The translations under genes and the position numbers were made by a program. Below, in pieces: positions 38,308-48,507 of a stretch of 64,000 nt of DNA (positions are counted from its first letter, which is position 1; every line of letters begins with the position of its first letter). Source of the DNA: Rhynchopus euleeides (taxonomy: Eukaryota; Euglenozoa; Diplonemea; Diplonemida; Diplonemidae); NCBI GenBank assembly GCA_963210315.1, contig OY723258.1:1922001-1986000 (forward strand), in the 5' to 3' direction. The notes beneath the pieces were generated by a model. That model had not been told where the DNA came from. It was given only the letters and a program-made list of their open reading frames with translations, and did no database searches.

Positions 38308-39727
38308 ATGCAGCCCCCCCCAGGTATGGAGGGTGAGGCGAAGCCGCGGCGGATCCGCAAGAGGCGTTTCGACATGAGTGGCGACGGGGCGCCGGAGGCG
38401 TCACCTGTTGATGCGGCGGCGCCTGCAGCTGCTCCGGCACCTGCCGCTGCTGCCCCGGGGCCCGTGCCGCCGCCCTTCCCGCCGCTTCCGTTCGGGCAAA
38501 TGATGCCGGGGATGCACCAGCACCACCACCACCATCATCACCACCAGCAGCAGCATCAGCAAGCGCCTCCGCGGCCGCAGGAGCAACCGCAGGCGATGCA
38601 CCACCACCACCACCATCACCACCAGCAGCATCCGCAGCTGCCCCCGGGCCTTGTGCCGCCGTTGCCCGCGTCGATGGCACCCCAGCAGGGTGCGCGTGAT
38701 GCCCACCCGCCGCTCCCCGCAGAGGCGCCGCCTCGGCCCGCCTGGACTGCGCCCGAGTCAGCTGACTTTGACCCCGAGGGTGCTGCCCCCCCGATGCCTG
38801 CGGCGCCGGCACCCGGGCTGATGCCCCCGCTGCCGCCGGGGCCGGCACCGACTCCTGCGGCTGCGGCTGCGGCTGCAAGGATGCCGCCACTGCCGCCAGG
38901 GCCCGCGCCTGTTCCTGCCCCTGCATCTGCCGCCCCGACACCGACAGCTTCGGACGCGCCGCCGCTGCCGTCGGGGCCAGCCCCGACCCCAACGCCGGCG
39001 CCAGCACCTACACCGACACCGACGTCTGCAGCTGCGCCTGCACCTGCGTCCGTGCCTGCACCTGCTGCGGCTCCATCTATGCCGGAGCCTGCAGCAGCGG
39101 CTGCGGCACCCGGCGCGATACCACCCATGCCGTTCATGCCACCGATGCCGCCAATGCCCCCCATGCCCTTCGGTGGGGTGGGTGGTGCGCAGCCCTCCGC
39201 CGTCCTGCCGATGAAGGCGATGATTGAGCCGACTCCGCCGCCGTCCCTCCCCCAGCCGATGAAGCTGTCGGAGGAGCAGATGAAGAACGCAGAGGAGTGG
39301 CAGACGTACTACGATGCGCTGCGTGAGTACGTCATGCACTACGCTGCATACCATGTATGCCCCACACACAGGCGGGTTGGGGTTGCCATCAGTCTCATGT
39401 AAATCATAAAAAGGATCCGTGTGGCATACCTTGTGTGTGCACCGGGGTGAAAATCGGGCTGCCCTGTTGATGCGATCTGCACTCATGCCCAACCCACACA
39501 AGTGTAACACCACCACCACCACCACCACCACCACCACCACCACCACCACCACCACCCCCTCCGCACAGGCCGGCCTGCAGGTGCAGAAGAATCTCGAGGA
39601 GGTTGTGGCTGCGCAGGCGACACAGGCAGCTGTGTCGACGGCACAGCACCTCATCGCTATGGAGGCCCTCAGCAAAGACCGGATCCAGATGCGCAACGAG
39701 AGCCGGCGAACATCAGGCCCGGCATGA
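38308..39727 (+). CDS. Pro/His/Ala-rich protein, two exons
   Basis: Exons 38308-39354 and 39569-39727 give about 401 residues. A basic N-terminal patch (RRIRKRRFDMSG) is followed by two His-rich tracts and long Pro/Ala/Thr-rich low-complexity sequence (MPPLPPGPAP repeats). The last ~90 residues are ordered and helical: KLSEEQMKNAEEWQTYYDALREYVMHYAAYH, completed by exon 2 with AGLQVQKNLEEVVAAQATQAAV. The RKRRFD patch followed by Pro-rich sequence resembles some splicing-factor N termini (KRRSRWD in SF1), but this is weak, and I assign no function. The intron is phase 0 with GTATGC at its 5' end and CGCACAG at its 3' end. It carries a (CAC)n microsatellite. Confidence 0.65.
39355..39568 (+). 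other. Intron with CAC microsatellite
   Basis: A 214-bp phase 0 intron. The donor is CAT|GTATGC and the acceptor CCGCACAG|GCC. About 17 CAC triplets fill 39508-39557. Confidence 0.75.
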
Positions 39728-40299
39728 CCTGCTGCGGCAGGTGGCTTGCGGGGCGGGATGCCGCAGCAAGGGGCTTCTCGCAGGAGCGAGGGGTAATATA
39801 ATGTGGGTGGGTGAGGGGTGATGTTGGAAGGTGAGGAAGGGAACATGCAGGTGTTGCCACTGTGCGCTGTGCGGCCCTTCGGCTGCAGCAAGGGGGTTGG
39901 GGGGGTCTGGGGGGGTGGGGGGTGGGGGAGGGGGAGTTGGGTATAACCGAATGTGACTGACGCCTGTTGCGTGCCTGCTGCCCCCTGGGTGCCCCAGCCT
40001 GCTCAGGCAAGGAGCGGAGGAGGAGGGACCAGGGCCAGGGTGATACCGCTCCGAGATTTGAAAGCGACTTTTGCAGAGCGGGAGGGGGAGGGAGGGGGGG
40101 GACGAAACGGGGACCCGCGTTCCCCACCCCCTTCATGTTTCTGATAACCCCGCCTTGGGGGAGGTCGGGGGGTGGCCTTGCTGCACCACCCACCCACCCA
40201 CCCCCACACACGCACACAGCAGTGCCCACAGCCACACCACCCCTCATCGTACCCTCATCACACTCTCCCCGGCAGGGCCGCCCCACCCGCCCCTCCACG
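39728..40299 (+). other. Intergenic
   Basis: A G-rich stretch near 39890-39935, then mixed sequence. CCCCGGCAG near 40275 is a probable acceptor for the gene starting at 40300. Upstream in-frame codons are rejected because they lie before that AG. Confidence 0.55.
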
Positions 40300-42153
40300 A
40301 TGTCGGGCACACCACGGAGCGCCTTCCAGATGGCAAAGGCCCAGCTGGCGCTGGGCAACTCGGGGATGCAGCACAAGGCCAACCAACAGGCAACGCCTGG
40401 CGGCGGCGGTGGTGGCGGCAGCGCTGCCGCTGCCGGGATGGCGACACTCCCCAGCGAGGGGACCCTCGTGTGGCAGAGCTCCGACGGACACGAGTATTCA
40501 TATGAAGGCGGCCTGCAGGCTGTGGGGCAGACACACGAGCCGGGTGTAGTGGACCCCACAGGCTACATCCGGCAGCACGTTGGGGAGCCGTACGCCCGGT
40601 ACACCTACCCTGCTGGGCACTGCCACGAGGGGGAGTGGAAGGCAGGCAAGCGGCACGGGCATGGCGCAGTGCGCATGGCGACGGGGTACCGCTTCGAAGG
40701 GCAGTATGCCTCTGACGTCCCCACAGGGAAGGGCGGTGAGATATTCCCACATCATGAGTATCTCAAGTGTGACTACTATGTCAACGGGAAGCCCACTCGG
40801 GAGGGGACTCTGTTCTATAAGCCGCGTGATGACCCTCAGTATAAGTATCAGGGTGGGTTCAGCAAGGCCGGGAAGCGGCATGGGCCCGGAAAGATCGCGT
40901 ATAGCAACGGGGATGTGTTCTACGGAGGCTTCAAAGAGGGGAAGCGCGATGGGAAGGGTGTGACGGTCGGCAAGGGGGGGCGGAAGTTTGTGACGGTGTG
41001 GAAGGCGGACCAGCTTGTGGAGGGGCCGACGGAGCTGCTGGTGCACGATGCGGAGGCGGAGGCCCTGATCAAGATGGACACGCATGCGCATGTGGAGGAG
41101 GAGGTGGTTGTGGGTGCGTCTGCAGGATATGCGCCTGCCGACCTGACGAAGTGGAAGGTGCAGGACGGTGTGGTCGACCTTTCTCTGGAACACTTCCACC
41201 GCCTCAACGCTGGGTTCGAGCTGCTTGATGATGACTTCAGCGGGGAGCTCTCGATGGCCGAGCTCACGAAGCTGTGGGGCAGCAATGACCAGAAGATGCT
41301 GAAGCGCCTCGACAGAAATAAGGACGGCCAGGTTTCGCTGTACGAGGTGCTGCTGGAGTGGTACCCGGATGTGCGGCGCTCGCAGCTCCTGCGGTACGCG
41401 CAGATAGAGCCGCTGCTCGGCCACATCTTCCGGCTGCGCGGTGCGTTGTCTGGGGTGCCCAACCCACACCTCGATGGGTTCTGCCAAGTGGCCGACCAGG
41501 ACGGCAGGCTGCCACTCCAGCGCCTCGAAGAGGTGGGCCATGTCATCGGTGGTGAGAACGTGTCGTCCTTCCTGTGGCACCGTGCCGCAGCGCTGAGCGA
41601 CCCACCAGGGCTCGTGGAGCTGCTGGAGGCGCTGCACCCGAACACACCACGTGTCATCCTTGAGCGATTCGAGGTGGTGCGCGTCTCCTACGCAGAGCTG
41701 GAGAGGTGCTTCGCAGCCTTCTGCGAGCTTGACGTGCGTGGGACAGGCTATCTCGAACTGGATGTCTTTGTCGACGCCAGGCAGCGCAAGCGTGCAGAGA
41801 TGTGCAGCACTGCGCAGTCGCCCATCAAGGAGTGGCAGCGTGTGATAGTCGACAAGCTGAAGCCGTACTTCTTCAAGTCGGACCCCTGCTGGGTGGTGGG
41901 CACGCACATCCGCCTCACCATCACCATGATGGAGCAGGTCATCGACTGGAGCACCAAGCTGGGGCAGCGCACATCCCCTTCACGCACCATCACCTTTGCG
42001 GACCTGATGCGCTACTCCTTCGCCAATGTGCCGTGCCTGCATATGCAAGCATACCTGCTCAACAAGAAGGTTCAGCCAAAGCTGTGCACCTGCGACATCT
42101 GCGCCTTTGCGCGGAATATCCCACCCAGCAACAGGACAGTACGTGTGCGATAG
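40300..42153 (+). CDS. MORN-repeat / EF-hand protein
   Basis: A 617-residue protein. Residues ~100-240 contain MORN-type motifs (CHEGEWKAGKRHGHGAVRM, YRFEGQYASDVPTGKG, YQGGFSKAGKRHGPGKIAY, DVFYGGFKEGKRDGKG), used for membrane or cytoskeleton attachment. Two canonical EF-hand loops follow: residues 310-321 (DDDFSGELSMAE) and 338-349 (DRNKDGQVSLYE), both with acidic residues at positions 1 and 12, so calcium binding is likely. Further degenerate EF-like pairs follow to ~500. The C-terminal ~110 residues end in a Cys motif, CTCDICAF. It is probably a calcium-responsive flagellar or cortical scaffold, but location is an inference. Single exon. Confidence 0.85.
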   Translation: MSGTPRSAFQMAKAQLALGNSGMQHKANQQATPGGGGGGGSAAAAGMATLPSEGTLVWQSSDGHEYSYEGGLQAVGQTHEPGVVDPTGYIRQHVGEPYARYTYPAGHCHEGEWKAGKRHGHGAVRMATGYRFEGQYASDVPTGKGGEIFPHHEYLKCDYYVNGKPTREGTLFYKPRDDPQYKYQGGFSKAGKRHGPGKIAYSNGDVFYGGFKEGKRDGKGVTVGKGGRKFVTVWKADQLVEGPTELLVHDAEAEALIKMDTHAHVEEEVVVGASAGYAPADLTKWKVQDGVVDLSLEHFHRLNAGFELLDDDFSGELSMAELTKLWGSNDQKMLKRLDRNKDGQVSLYEVLLEWYPDVRRSQLLRYAQIEPLLGHIFRLRGALSGVPNPHLDGFCQVADQDGRLPLQRLEEVGHVIGGENVSSFLWHRAAALSDPPGLVELLEALHPNTPRVILERFEVVRVSYAELERCFAAFCELDVRGTGYLELDVFVDARQRKRAEMCSTAQSPIKEWQRVIVDKLKPYFFKSDPCWVVGTHIRLTITMMEQVIDWSTKLGQRTSPSRTITFADLMRYSFANVPCLHMQAYLLNKKVQPKLCTCDICAFARNIPPSNRTVRVR

Positions 42154-42521
42154 ATACAACACAAACCAAACGGCATGTTGTGAGGTTGTGAGACCCTGGG
42201 GTGTGGTAGTGCTGGCTGTCTGCCCACCACCAGTGGCTTATGCCGCTGGTGAGACGCGAGCACGATAGAGGCGTGCCGTGTGCACACCACGTGCTCGCCG
42301 GGTGGCGACATGCATGACGTGTACCCCACTCCCCCTATAGAGTGTTGAATGAGAAAGCCACGGAGTCTCACAACGCGGTGCGCAGAGTGTATGCAGCAGT
42401 AGAGCGCTTTTACACGCCAGGACCCCCACCCCCACCCTGCCCCTCCGCCACCTCCCCCTGCCATCACAGCCCTCCTCAGCGCCACACTGCCGCACCACCC
42501 CACCCAGGCTGAGGGAGGCGG
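42154..42521 (+). other. Intergenic
   Basis: No gene seen. CCACCCAG near 42507 lies 15 bases before the next ATG. Confidence 0.55.
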
Positions 42522-44221
42522 ATGCCTTCCGATGAGTTCTACGAGAAGGAGTTCGAGGCCCTTGTGCCGCGCCCTCCTCAGGAAGCCCCACCGCAGGCCA
42601 TCGACGATGCGGACGACGTGCCGGGTGAGCGGGAGTACGGGCGGGTCGATGGGGGGCAGGCTGTGTTCGAGCCTGACGAGCTGTTCCTGCAGGCCTGCCA
42701 CAACAAGGGCATTGCCGATGTGGAGGGCGAGTTTGCGTGCAAGACTGAAGCCGACTTCCTTGCGGGGCTGCAGGGCAAGGCACCGGACTTTGCACACGAG
42801 GTTGCCTCGAGACGGCTTGCGAACTACGACTTCATGCGGGCCCGCAAGATGGCTCTGGTCCTGCGGGAGCGGGAGCGTCTCATCCGCGAGCAGCTGAGCT
42901 GCAGAGACGACGACGGGGCATCGCCTTGTGGCGCGTCACCCGCCTGCAGCCACCAGGCCTCCTCGCAGGGTGCCTCCCAGAAGTATCTCTCCGGCCCGCG
43001 TGTGACGGTGGCGTCGCTGCGCAAGCCGTCCCTCAACATCCCCACCTCGCAGACGGATGCCCTGGAGCTGTGGAAGTCGCGCCTCAGATTCACCCAGTCG
43101 CGTGTGGCGAAGAACGCGCGGGCGATGTATTTCAGGCGCAAACGGCATGAGGATGAGGGGGTGCGGCAGGAGGCTGCGTACAACGAGCTGCGTATCAGGC
43201 ACCTCGTCACGTCTGTGCAGAAGAGGGAGCTGGAGCGCATGAATGAGGGGCTGGCGGCGGCACGCTTCAAGCGCCTGGAGCATGCGCAGCATGTGCGGCA
43301 GTCCATGCGGGAGGGGTGGAACGACGCGGCGCTGCAGAAGCTGCAGACGATTGAGGGCAAGACGTCTTCATTCGAGGAGAACCAGAAGGCGCTGCAGGCG
43401 CAGCGCACCCACCGCGTGAAGGAGCAGGCGGCGCGCCGCGAGCAGCGCCTGCAGCATGCGGCGCTCGTGCGCAGCCATGCGGATGTCGAGCGGGAGAAGA
43501 CACTCGACGAGAAGCACCAGCAGCGCCGGCATGTCGCAGAGAGGAAGCAGGAAATCGACACCGACAAGACCACCCGCCTGCGGTACCGCCGCCAGCTGCA
43601 GGAGGCTTACTCCAAGCAGGTTGTGGACACGAGTGCCAAGATGTACGAGCTGCGCGCCTCTGAGGTATGCAACTGCGAGGGTGGGGGTAGGGATGTGGCA
43701 GCCATTCCCCTCCTCAGTGCCTTGGTTGGGTGAAGTTAGGCACCACCCACCCACCCCTACAGATTGTGGAGCGGACACAGCAGAGGGATGTCAAGACCGA
43801 AGCGCTGCGGCAGGACGGATGCCAAGACGCATCCTGGCGGGTGGAGGCGCTGGCGGCAGCCAACCAGCTCCGACGCGACAAGGTGCAGCACTTCCGTGCG
43901 CAGCTTGACGAGGAGGACAACGAGCGCCGCAGGTCAAAGGTGGAGAACAAGATCCGACACCTCGAAGCTGCTAACGAGTCGCGCGAACGGATGTGCTCCC
44001 TGAGAGCTGAGGCAGCTCGGCTGTCCCAGGAGCGAAAGAATGACATGCGGCGGCGTGTCTACAACGAGCAGGAGGCCATGCGCCTCTCCATGGCAACATC
44101 GATGCAGGAGAAGCACATGCGCAAAGACGAGCACCTGGCGCAGCTGAGCTACATCAAAAACAACCTTGCGCGCGTCTCTCTCTCCACACCACCCGCGCAT
44201 CAGGCCACCGCGACGTCGTAG
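42522..44221 (+). CDS. Coiled-coil protein, two exons
   Basis: Exons 42522-43664 and 43763-44221 give about 533 residues. The first ~130 residues are acidic and mixed. From ~180 onward the protein is long, highly charged, Arg/Gln/Glu/Lys-rich coiled coil (RVKEQAARREQRLQHAALVRS, REKTLDEKHQQRRHVAERKQE). The second exon continues the same pattern (RRSKVENKIRHLEAANESRERM) to the stop, which supports the splice. The composition resembles axonemal or basal-body coiled-coil proteins, but I recognise no family motif. The intron is 98 bp, phase 0, GTATGC to CCTACAG. Without splicing the frame ends after 22 codons of Gly-rich intron sequence. Confidence 0.75.
43665..43762 (+). other. Intron of coiled-coil gene
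   Basis: A 98-bp phase 0 intron. Donor GAG|GTATGC, acceptor CCCCTACAG|ATT, with a C-rich tract CACCCACCCACCC just before it. Confidence 0.8.
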
Positions 44222-45015
44222 GAGTGGAGGGTGTTGCGATCCCTCCCCAGCAGACACACACACCCTCACCCCCCCCCCCCCCCCCTAGGGAAAACCTTAA
44301 GGGGTAAACTTTACGGGATTTTTCACATAGGCGAGGAACACGCACAAAATGGCAGTAAACCTGAAACCCCGGCCCCTGGGAGTATTTGGGGGCGGTCTGG
44401 GTGGTTTTTGGGGGTATTTGGTCACTTCTGAGCCAATCCGTGACCATGCTCAAAAAAGTGTCATGGTTTGGTTCCGGCCCCCTCATTTGAACCACCCTTC
44501 CGAGCCCGTCCCGCCCTACTTGCCCGCAACATTCCGCCTTTTCTTGTCTTGGGTGGGCACTGATGCCTTCGGTTCAATTTGGGAGCAAATGCGTGTGACA
44601 AGCTTGGGAAGGAGCGTCTTCTCGCCGGCATTTCCTGATAACACTTGCTGCAGTGTACACCGACCACTGCGCCTCCCGGTTTGCACATCGAATAAGGCTT
44701 TGGAACCCACACCTGGTGCCCCTGATTTACCCCTTTTTCACTACGCACAAACTACGCAATCTGGGGGGGGGGTCTCGCTTTTTGGTCCCCCCCCAGTTTT
44801 TTTTGGTCCCCCTTTCTGTGTGGCTACTGAGACAGGACTGGAGGCACTGCGCTGACCGAGCAAAAAATTATTGCCAGAACTCACTATACACCGTACGAAA
44901 GAACGCACGACATGTGGGGCGGGACTCCAGAAACACCTGGGCAAGGTTGCCCCATGCCCAGAAACACCTGAGAAGGAAGTGAGTTCCAGGAGCCGCGTAG
45001 AACACCCTCGAGATT

Positions 45016-45333
45016 GTGAATGATGATACGATCACAGCCTTCAGGGCGATGCGAGGTGCCACCCTGAAGGTGGCCCTTGACATCAAGGAGAGCGTCGGCC
45101 GAGGGGTCGACGAAAAGCTGAAGAAGGCGCTACTGGCACTGGATCCCGCGGGGTATACGGAGGTCACCGCCACACAGGCAACCTCCGCTGACAACGTCCA
45201 GGAGACGTTATCCGAGGGGATCACAACGGCACTAGAGATCTGTGTCACGGGATCCAGGCGCCCACTCTCCCTCGACGGTCTGGGGATTGTTGTTGGGTAT
45301 GGTGTCGTTTCCTGCAGCTGCAAAAAAGCGTAG
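45016..45333 (+). pseudogene. Fragmentary frame inside hAT-like element
   Basis: A 105-codon frame, MNDDTITAFRAMRGATLKVALDIKES..., with ordinary amino-acid composition and a helical start. No family recognised, and it is bounded by repetitive DNA. A related short frame at 45414-45602 (Ala/Pro/Lys-rich, ending SLTPEQQELLEFGVPA) could be a second fragment. Confidence 0.3.
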
Positions 45334-45685
45334 CAACTGTGCTTCCTTCTTCCTTAATGATGCGTTGACGCTTCCACCCGGAGGAGCTGAAGCAGGCACC
45401 GCTTAATGATGCGTTGATGCTTCCACCCGACGAGCTGAAGCAGGCACCGCGCCAAAGGGCACCCCCAAAGAGACCTGCAAAGACTGCGTCGAAACCCGCA
45501 CCGAAGGCTGCCAGCGCTGCAGCACCTGCAGCACCTGAAGCGCCTGCACCCTCACTGACCCCGGAACAGCAAGAACTCCTTGAGTTTGGGGTCCCGGCAT
45601 AGAGACAGAGAATGGCTGAGTAAATCAAAAAATGAGACCCCCCCCCCCCCTTTTCACTACGCACAAACTACGCAATATGGGGTCG

Positions 45686-46237
45686 TCAGGGGCACCAGAC
45701 ACCGGCATATTTTCCAAAGACGCCAGCCCCAAAATCCACCCGCGCACCGTCTCTGGCCTCTCCTTTCCATCTGCGGCTGAGTTCCCCAGCATTCTGACCG
45801 TCGTCCGGCATCTCTTTTAGCTCTTGCAGTGCTGCAATGAAGAGCGCGTAAGTGGGGGTGATGGTGCAGATGACGAGGATCATCGCCACTGAGAAGTGCC
45901 ACTGCAGTACCGTAGAGCCGGGGTGACACAGATTATACACCACACCCACTTCGCTGTTGCCGTTACCCCTGATGAAGTCCCCAATGCATCCGACACCTCA
46001 GGGAGGGCACATAATATCGCCTCCCGAGCGACGCCCCTGCATTCCCAGACACACCCGATCTTTGTTGAGGATGTCGGCAGAAACCTGACGGAACACTCGC
46101 TGAAATACCATTTTCTTGGCCCGATAGTACTCAGATGTCTCATCAGAGGCGGCAGAACGTGGTACATGACGGGGGATGGTGATGACGCAGGTGACAGGGT
46201 GCTCGGGAGACTCACCCGGGGAGGGGTTCGGTACCAA
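45686..46237 (-). pseudogene. Broken minus-strand coding remnant
   Basis: Two adjacent minus-strand frames have non-random, protein-like composition: one reads TCVITIPRHVPRSAASDETSEYY and ends in NKDRVCLGMQ, the next reads VVYNLCHPGSTVLQWHF and continues with a hydrophobic segment. They are in different frames with stops between. It could be a decayed gene captured by the element. Identity unknown. Confidence 0.3.
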
Positions 46238-46485
46238 ACCATGGCACTTTTTTCAACACAGCGTTTCAGCCGCGTTCCGGGGCACCAAAGTGGGTGTCCC
46301 ACACCCAGGGGCGGTTTTTGGGGTGGTCTGGCCACTTTTTCAGCATTTTTGGGGGGTTTCTGGTCGAAAATTGCCTATGTCGAAAAATGTCGTAAAGTTG
46401 AGGGATTTCGGTACCTTAAGACGGTCCCTACCCCCCCCAAGGCTGGACAAATGCTGCATTTTAAAAATAAAAAACATAAAATAAA

Positions 46486-46594
46486 GGGGGCCCTCGCTAC
46501 GAGTCACTGTGAGTCACGAGTCGTCAGTTGTCAGCCAAACATGGCTGACTTCTCACTTATTCTCACTCAGTCACACTTGGTAGCGAGGGCCCCC
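46486..46594 (-). mobile_element. Palindromic MITE-like element, subtype A
   Basis: A 109-bp copy of the 1777 element, 44 kb away, in the inverted orientation also seen at 2215. Ends are GGGGGCCCTCGCTAC and GTAGCGAGGGCCCCC, with AAA on both flanks. Confidence 0.85.
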
Positions 46595-46609
46595 AAAATA
46601 AAGTGCAAT

Positions 46610-46718
46610 GGGGGCCTTCGCTACCAAGTGTGACTGAGTGAGAAAAAGTGAGCTCCAGCCCACTTCCCCTCACTGACTGACGAGCTGTGACGAGCAGTGA
46701 CTGGTAGCGAGGGCCCCC
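46610..46718 (+). mobile_element. Palindromic MITE-like element, subtype B
   Basis: A 109-bp copy of the subtype B element at 2087. Both flanks are AAT. It lies 15 bp after the preceding copy. Confidence 0.85.
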
Positions 46719-46789
46719 AATAAAATGCAATAAAATGCAGTAAAGTGCAGTAAAATGCAGTAAAGTGCAATAAAGTGCAGGAGAGCGTG
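46719..46789 (+). repeat. Decamer array TAAARTGCAG
   Basis: Seven or so tandem units of TAAAATGCAG/TAAAGTGCAG. The same decamer reappears at 46595-46609 and 47455-47507 and just after 47617, so three palindromic elements sit inside or beside one such array family. Confidence 0.8.
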
Positions 46790-47454
46790 TTGTAGGGGTG
46801 GCTCGGCGTGACGGTGGGCAGGATGCTGACCTGCCGTGCCAGGGGACCCTGATCCGCCCACTCTGGCCAACACAAGGCCACCAAGGCAGTGCCCCCGCCA
46901 GGCCCGCCCTGCTGCTGTTCGGCATGCTTGATGCTGCTTCCGAGTGCCGGGGCCAATCAGGCAGCAGGCGCACCCCAGCACCGCAGGCGCAGCAGGGCGG
47001 ACCAGCACGGCGGTGTGCGGTGGGCAGTCCACCTTCCTCGGACGTTGTACAGCTGAGCTCTGGCGTACGGGTTCTTCACCATCCCGTTCGGGGAGGCTGG
47101 ACATCAGAGCGGACTGAAAGCACTCAAAGCAGGACTGAAGCCAGGCGGAGGCCGCACCGATCAGGTCCTGCGAACCCACCGACCCAACATAGGCAGGGCA
47201 CATCCATCCCGGCCTGCATTCTCTGCCGGAGCCTTGGTGCGTCCCTGTGACCTTCAGGAGAACCTCCGTGCAGGAGCGGTACTTTTTGCCATCTTCTGCG
47301 GGTTTGCGGCTGTCCGCAAACTTGCAGACGTGGCTGCACCTCTGTAAAGTGGGTGTGACTCCAGCATTTGGCCTGTCCATAGTGGTCCTCCCAGCTGTAC
47401 GTATGCGAAGCCCAAGGCACCACTAAGGACCATGCACTTTATCCAAAAATCCGG
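46790..47454 (-). other. Segment between decamer arrays
   Basis: A minus-strand frame (47380-46670) starts MDRPNAGVTPTLQRCSHVCKF and runs for ~170 ordinary residues before entering the decamer array. It could be a decayed gene or a coincidence. I make no call. Confidence 0.3.
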
Positions 47455-47507
47455 AAAATAAAATACAATAAAATGCAGTAAAATGCAGTAAAATAAAGTG
47501 CAGTAAA
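47455..47507 (+). repeat. Decamer array, second block
   Basis: Units of TAAAATGCAG with variants (TAAAATACAA, TAAAATAAAG), leading directly into the next palindromic element. Confidence 0.75.
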
Positions 47508-47616
47508 GGGGGCCCTCGCTACCAAGTGTGACTGAGTGAGAAAAAGTGAGAAGTCAGCCATGTTTGGCTGAAAACTGACGACTCGTGACTCACAGTGACT
47601 CGTAGCGAGGGCCCCC
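47508..47616 (+). mobile_element. Palindromic MITE-like element, subtype A
   Basis: A 109-bp subtype A copy flanked by AAA on both sides, inserted into the decamer array. Confidence 0.85.
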
Positions 47617-48507
47617 AAAGTGCAGTAAAAATTTGCTGCCAGCCTTGACCCCCCCCCCCCCCGGTTGCCCCCTGCCAACACTTACACCTCGTTGCTTTGC
47701 TAACTCTGTATCCCTTTGTCCAAAGGGTGAAGGGCGTGCGTAGGGTATTGGAAGTGCCCCCCGCCCCCCCCCCCCCCCCTCCCCCCGCACCCCCTCCTCC
47801 CCGAGCCCTTTCTTCGCGTCGTGTTTGTTGCAGCTCTCTCCCCCGTGCCCTCGCTTTTTGGAGGGGGGTCGTGTATCGGGGAAGGGGGGGGGGGAAGGGA
47901 GAAGGAGATGTGTTTGGTGTCTTGTTTTCGTTCCCCTCCGAGAAGAATCAAGGTGTTTTTTAGCCAAGATTTTTTAGCCACTTCATAAAGGCCCTGGGGT
48001 GTGGGTTTGGGGGTGTCCGGAACAATGTGCCTCGCAATGCGAAGCGCCGCTGAAAATCGGCAGCAAAATGGGCTAGCTTTGCGTCACAGAAAACGGCCCA
48101 TCTCCAATACAACGCCCTCACCCGGGTAGCCCACCGCCGTTGGGTCGGGAGGCCACGTCTTACGCGGTCGCAGGAGTTTTGTGGCCAACGCCTGGTCTCA
48201 GCACACCAAGCAACCCTACAAACATAGAGGCGTGTGATGCCTCTGCACGTGATGAGCACTGAGGATAGCGGCCCGGTCAAACTACCACGCACGCTGCTCT
48301 GTTAACAAAAGGCAACAAGAACCAACACAAACAAAGGGCCCGGGTGGTTGAGGTGCCCCGTAGGAATTATCTCGAACCCGCCAAAAAAATTACCCGACAG
48401 GCATCAAAAGGCAGGTATCGAGTGATCCGCAGCATCACCGACGGTTGCTTCGGCGCGCTCCCGTGCTGGCCGGAGTAGAGTTGACTGGGGTTCCCGAGTA
48501 AGCAGGC
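47617..48507. other. Gene-free stretch with C and G runs
   Basis: C runs at 47649-47662 and 47764-47785, and a G run near 47885. A minus-strand frame at 48292-47960 (110 codons, with RRWATRVRALYWRWAVFCDAKL) has protein-like composition but no context, and I do not call it a gene. Confidence 0.5.

Larger units (their letters stand above)
44286..46430. mobile_element. hAT-like element with ~200-bp diverged inverted repeats
   Basis: A 2.1-kb element starting TAGGGAAAACCTTAAGG. The reverse complement of its right end starts TAGGGACCGTCTTAAGG. Similarity continues inward through AACTTTACG, ATTTTTC and ATAGGC, and out to AAAAAAGTG-CATGGTTTGGT (44452-44472 against 46230-46252). Both ends abut poly-C (at least eight C), as for the 36598 element. 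The interior has no intact transposase. It carries a repeat, TTCACTACGCACAAACTACG, at ~44746 and ~45651, and fragmentary frames on both strands. Confidence 0.65.

Noticed and set aside
47960..48292. Minus-strand 110-codon frame, and a faint likeness of its DNA to LSU rRNA (TTTGACC-GGGC)
   Set aside because: The rRNA likeness is too short and interrupted. The frame has no context or family match.
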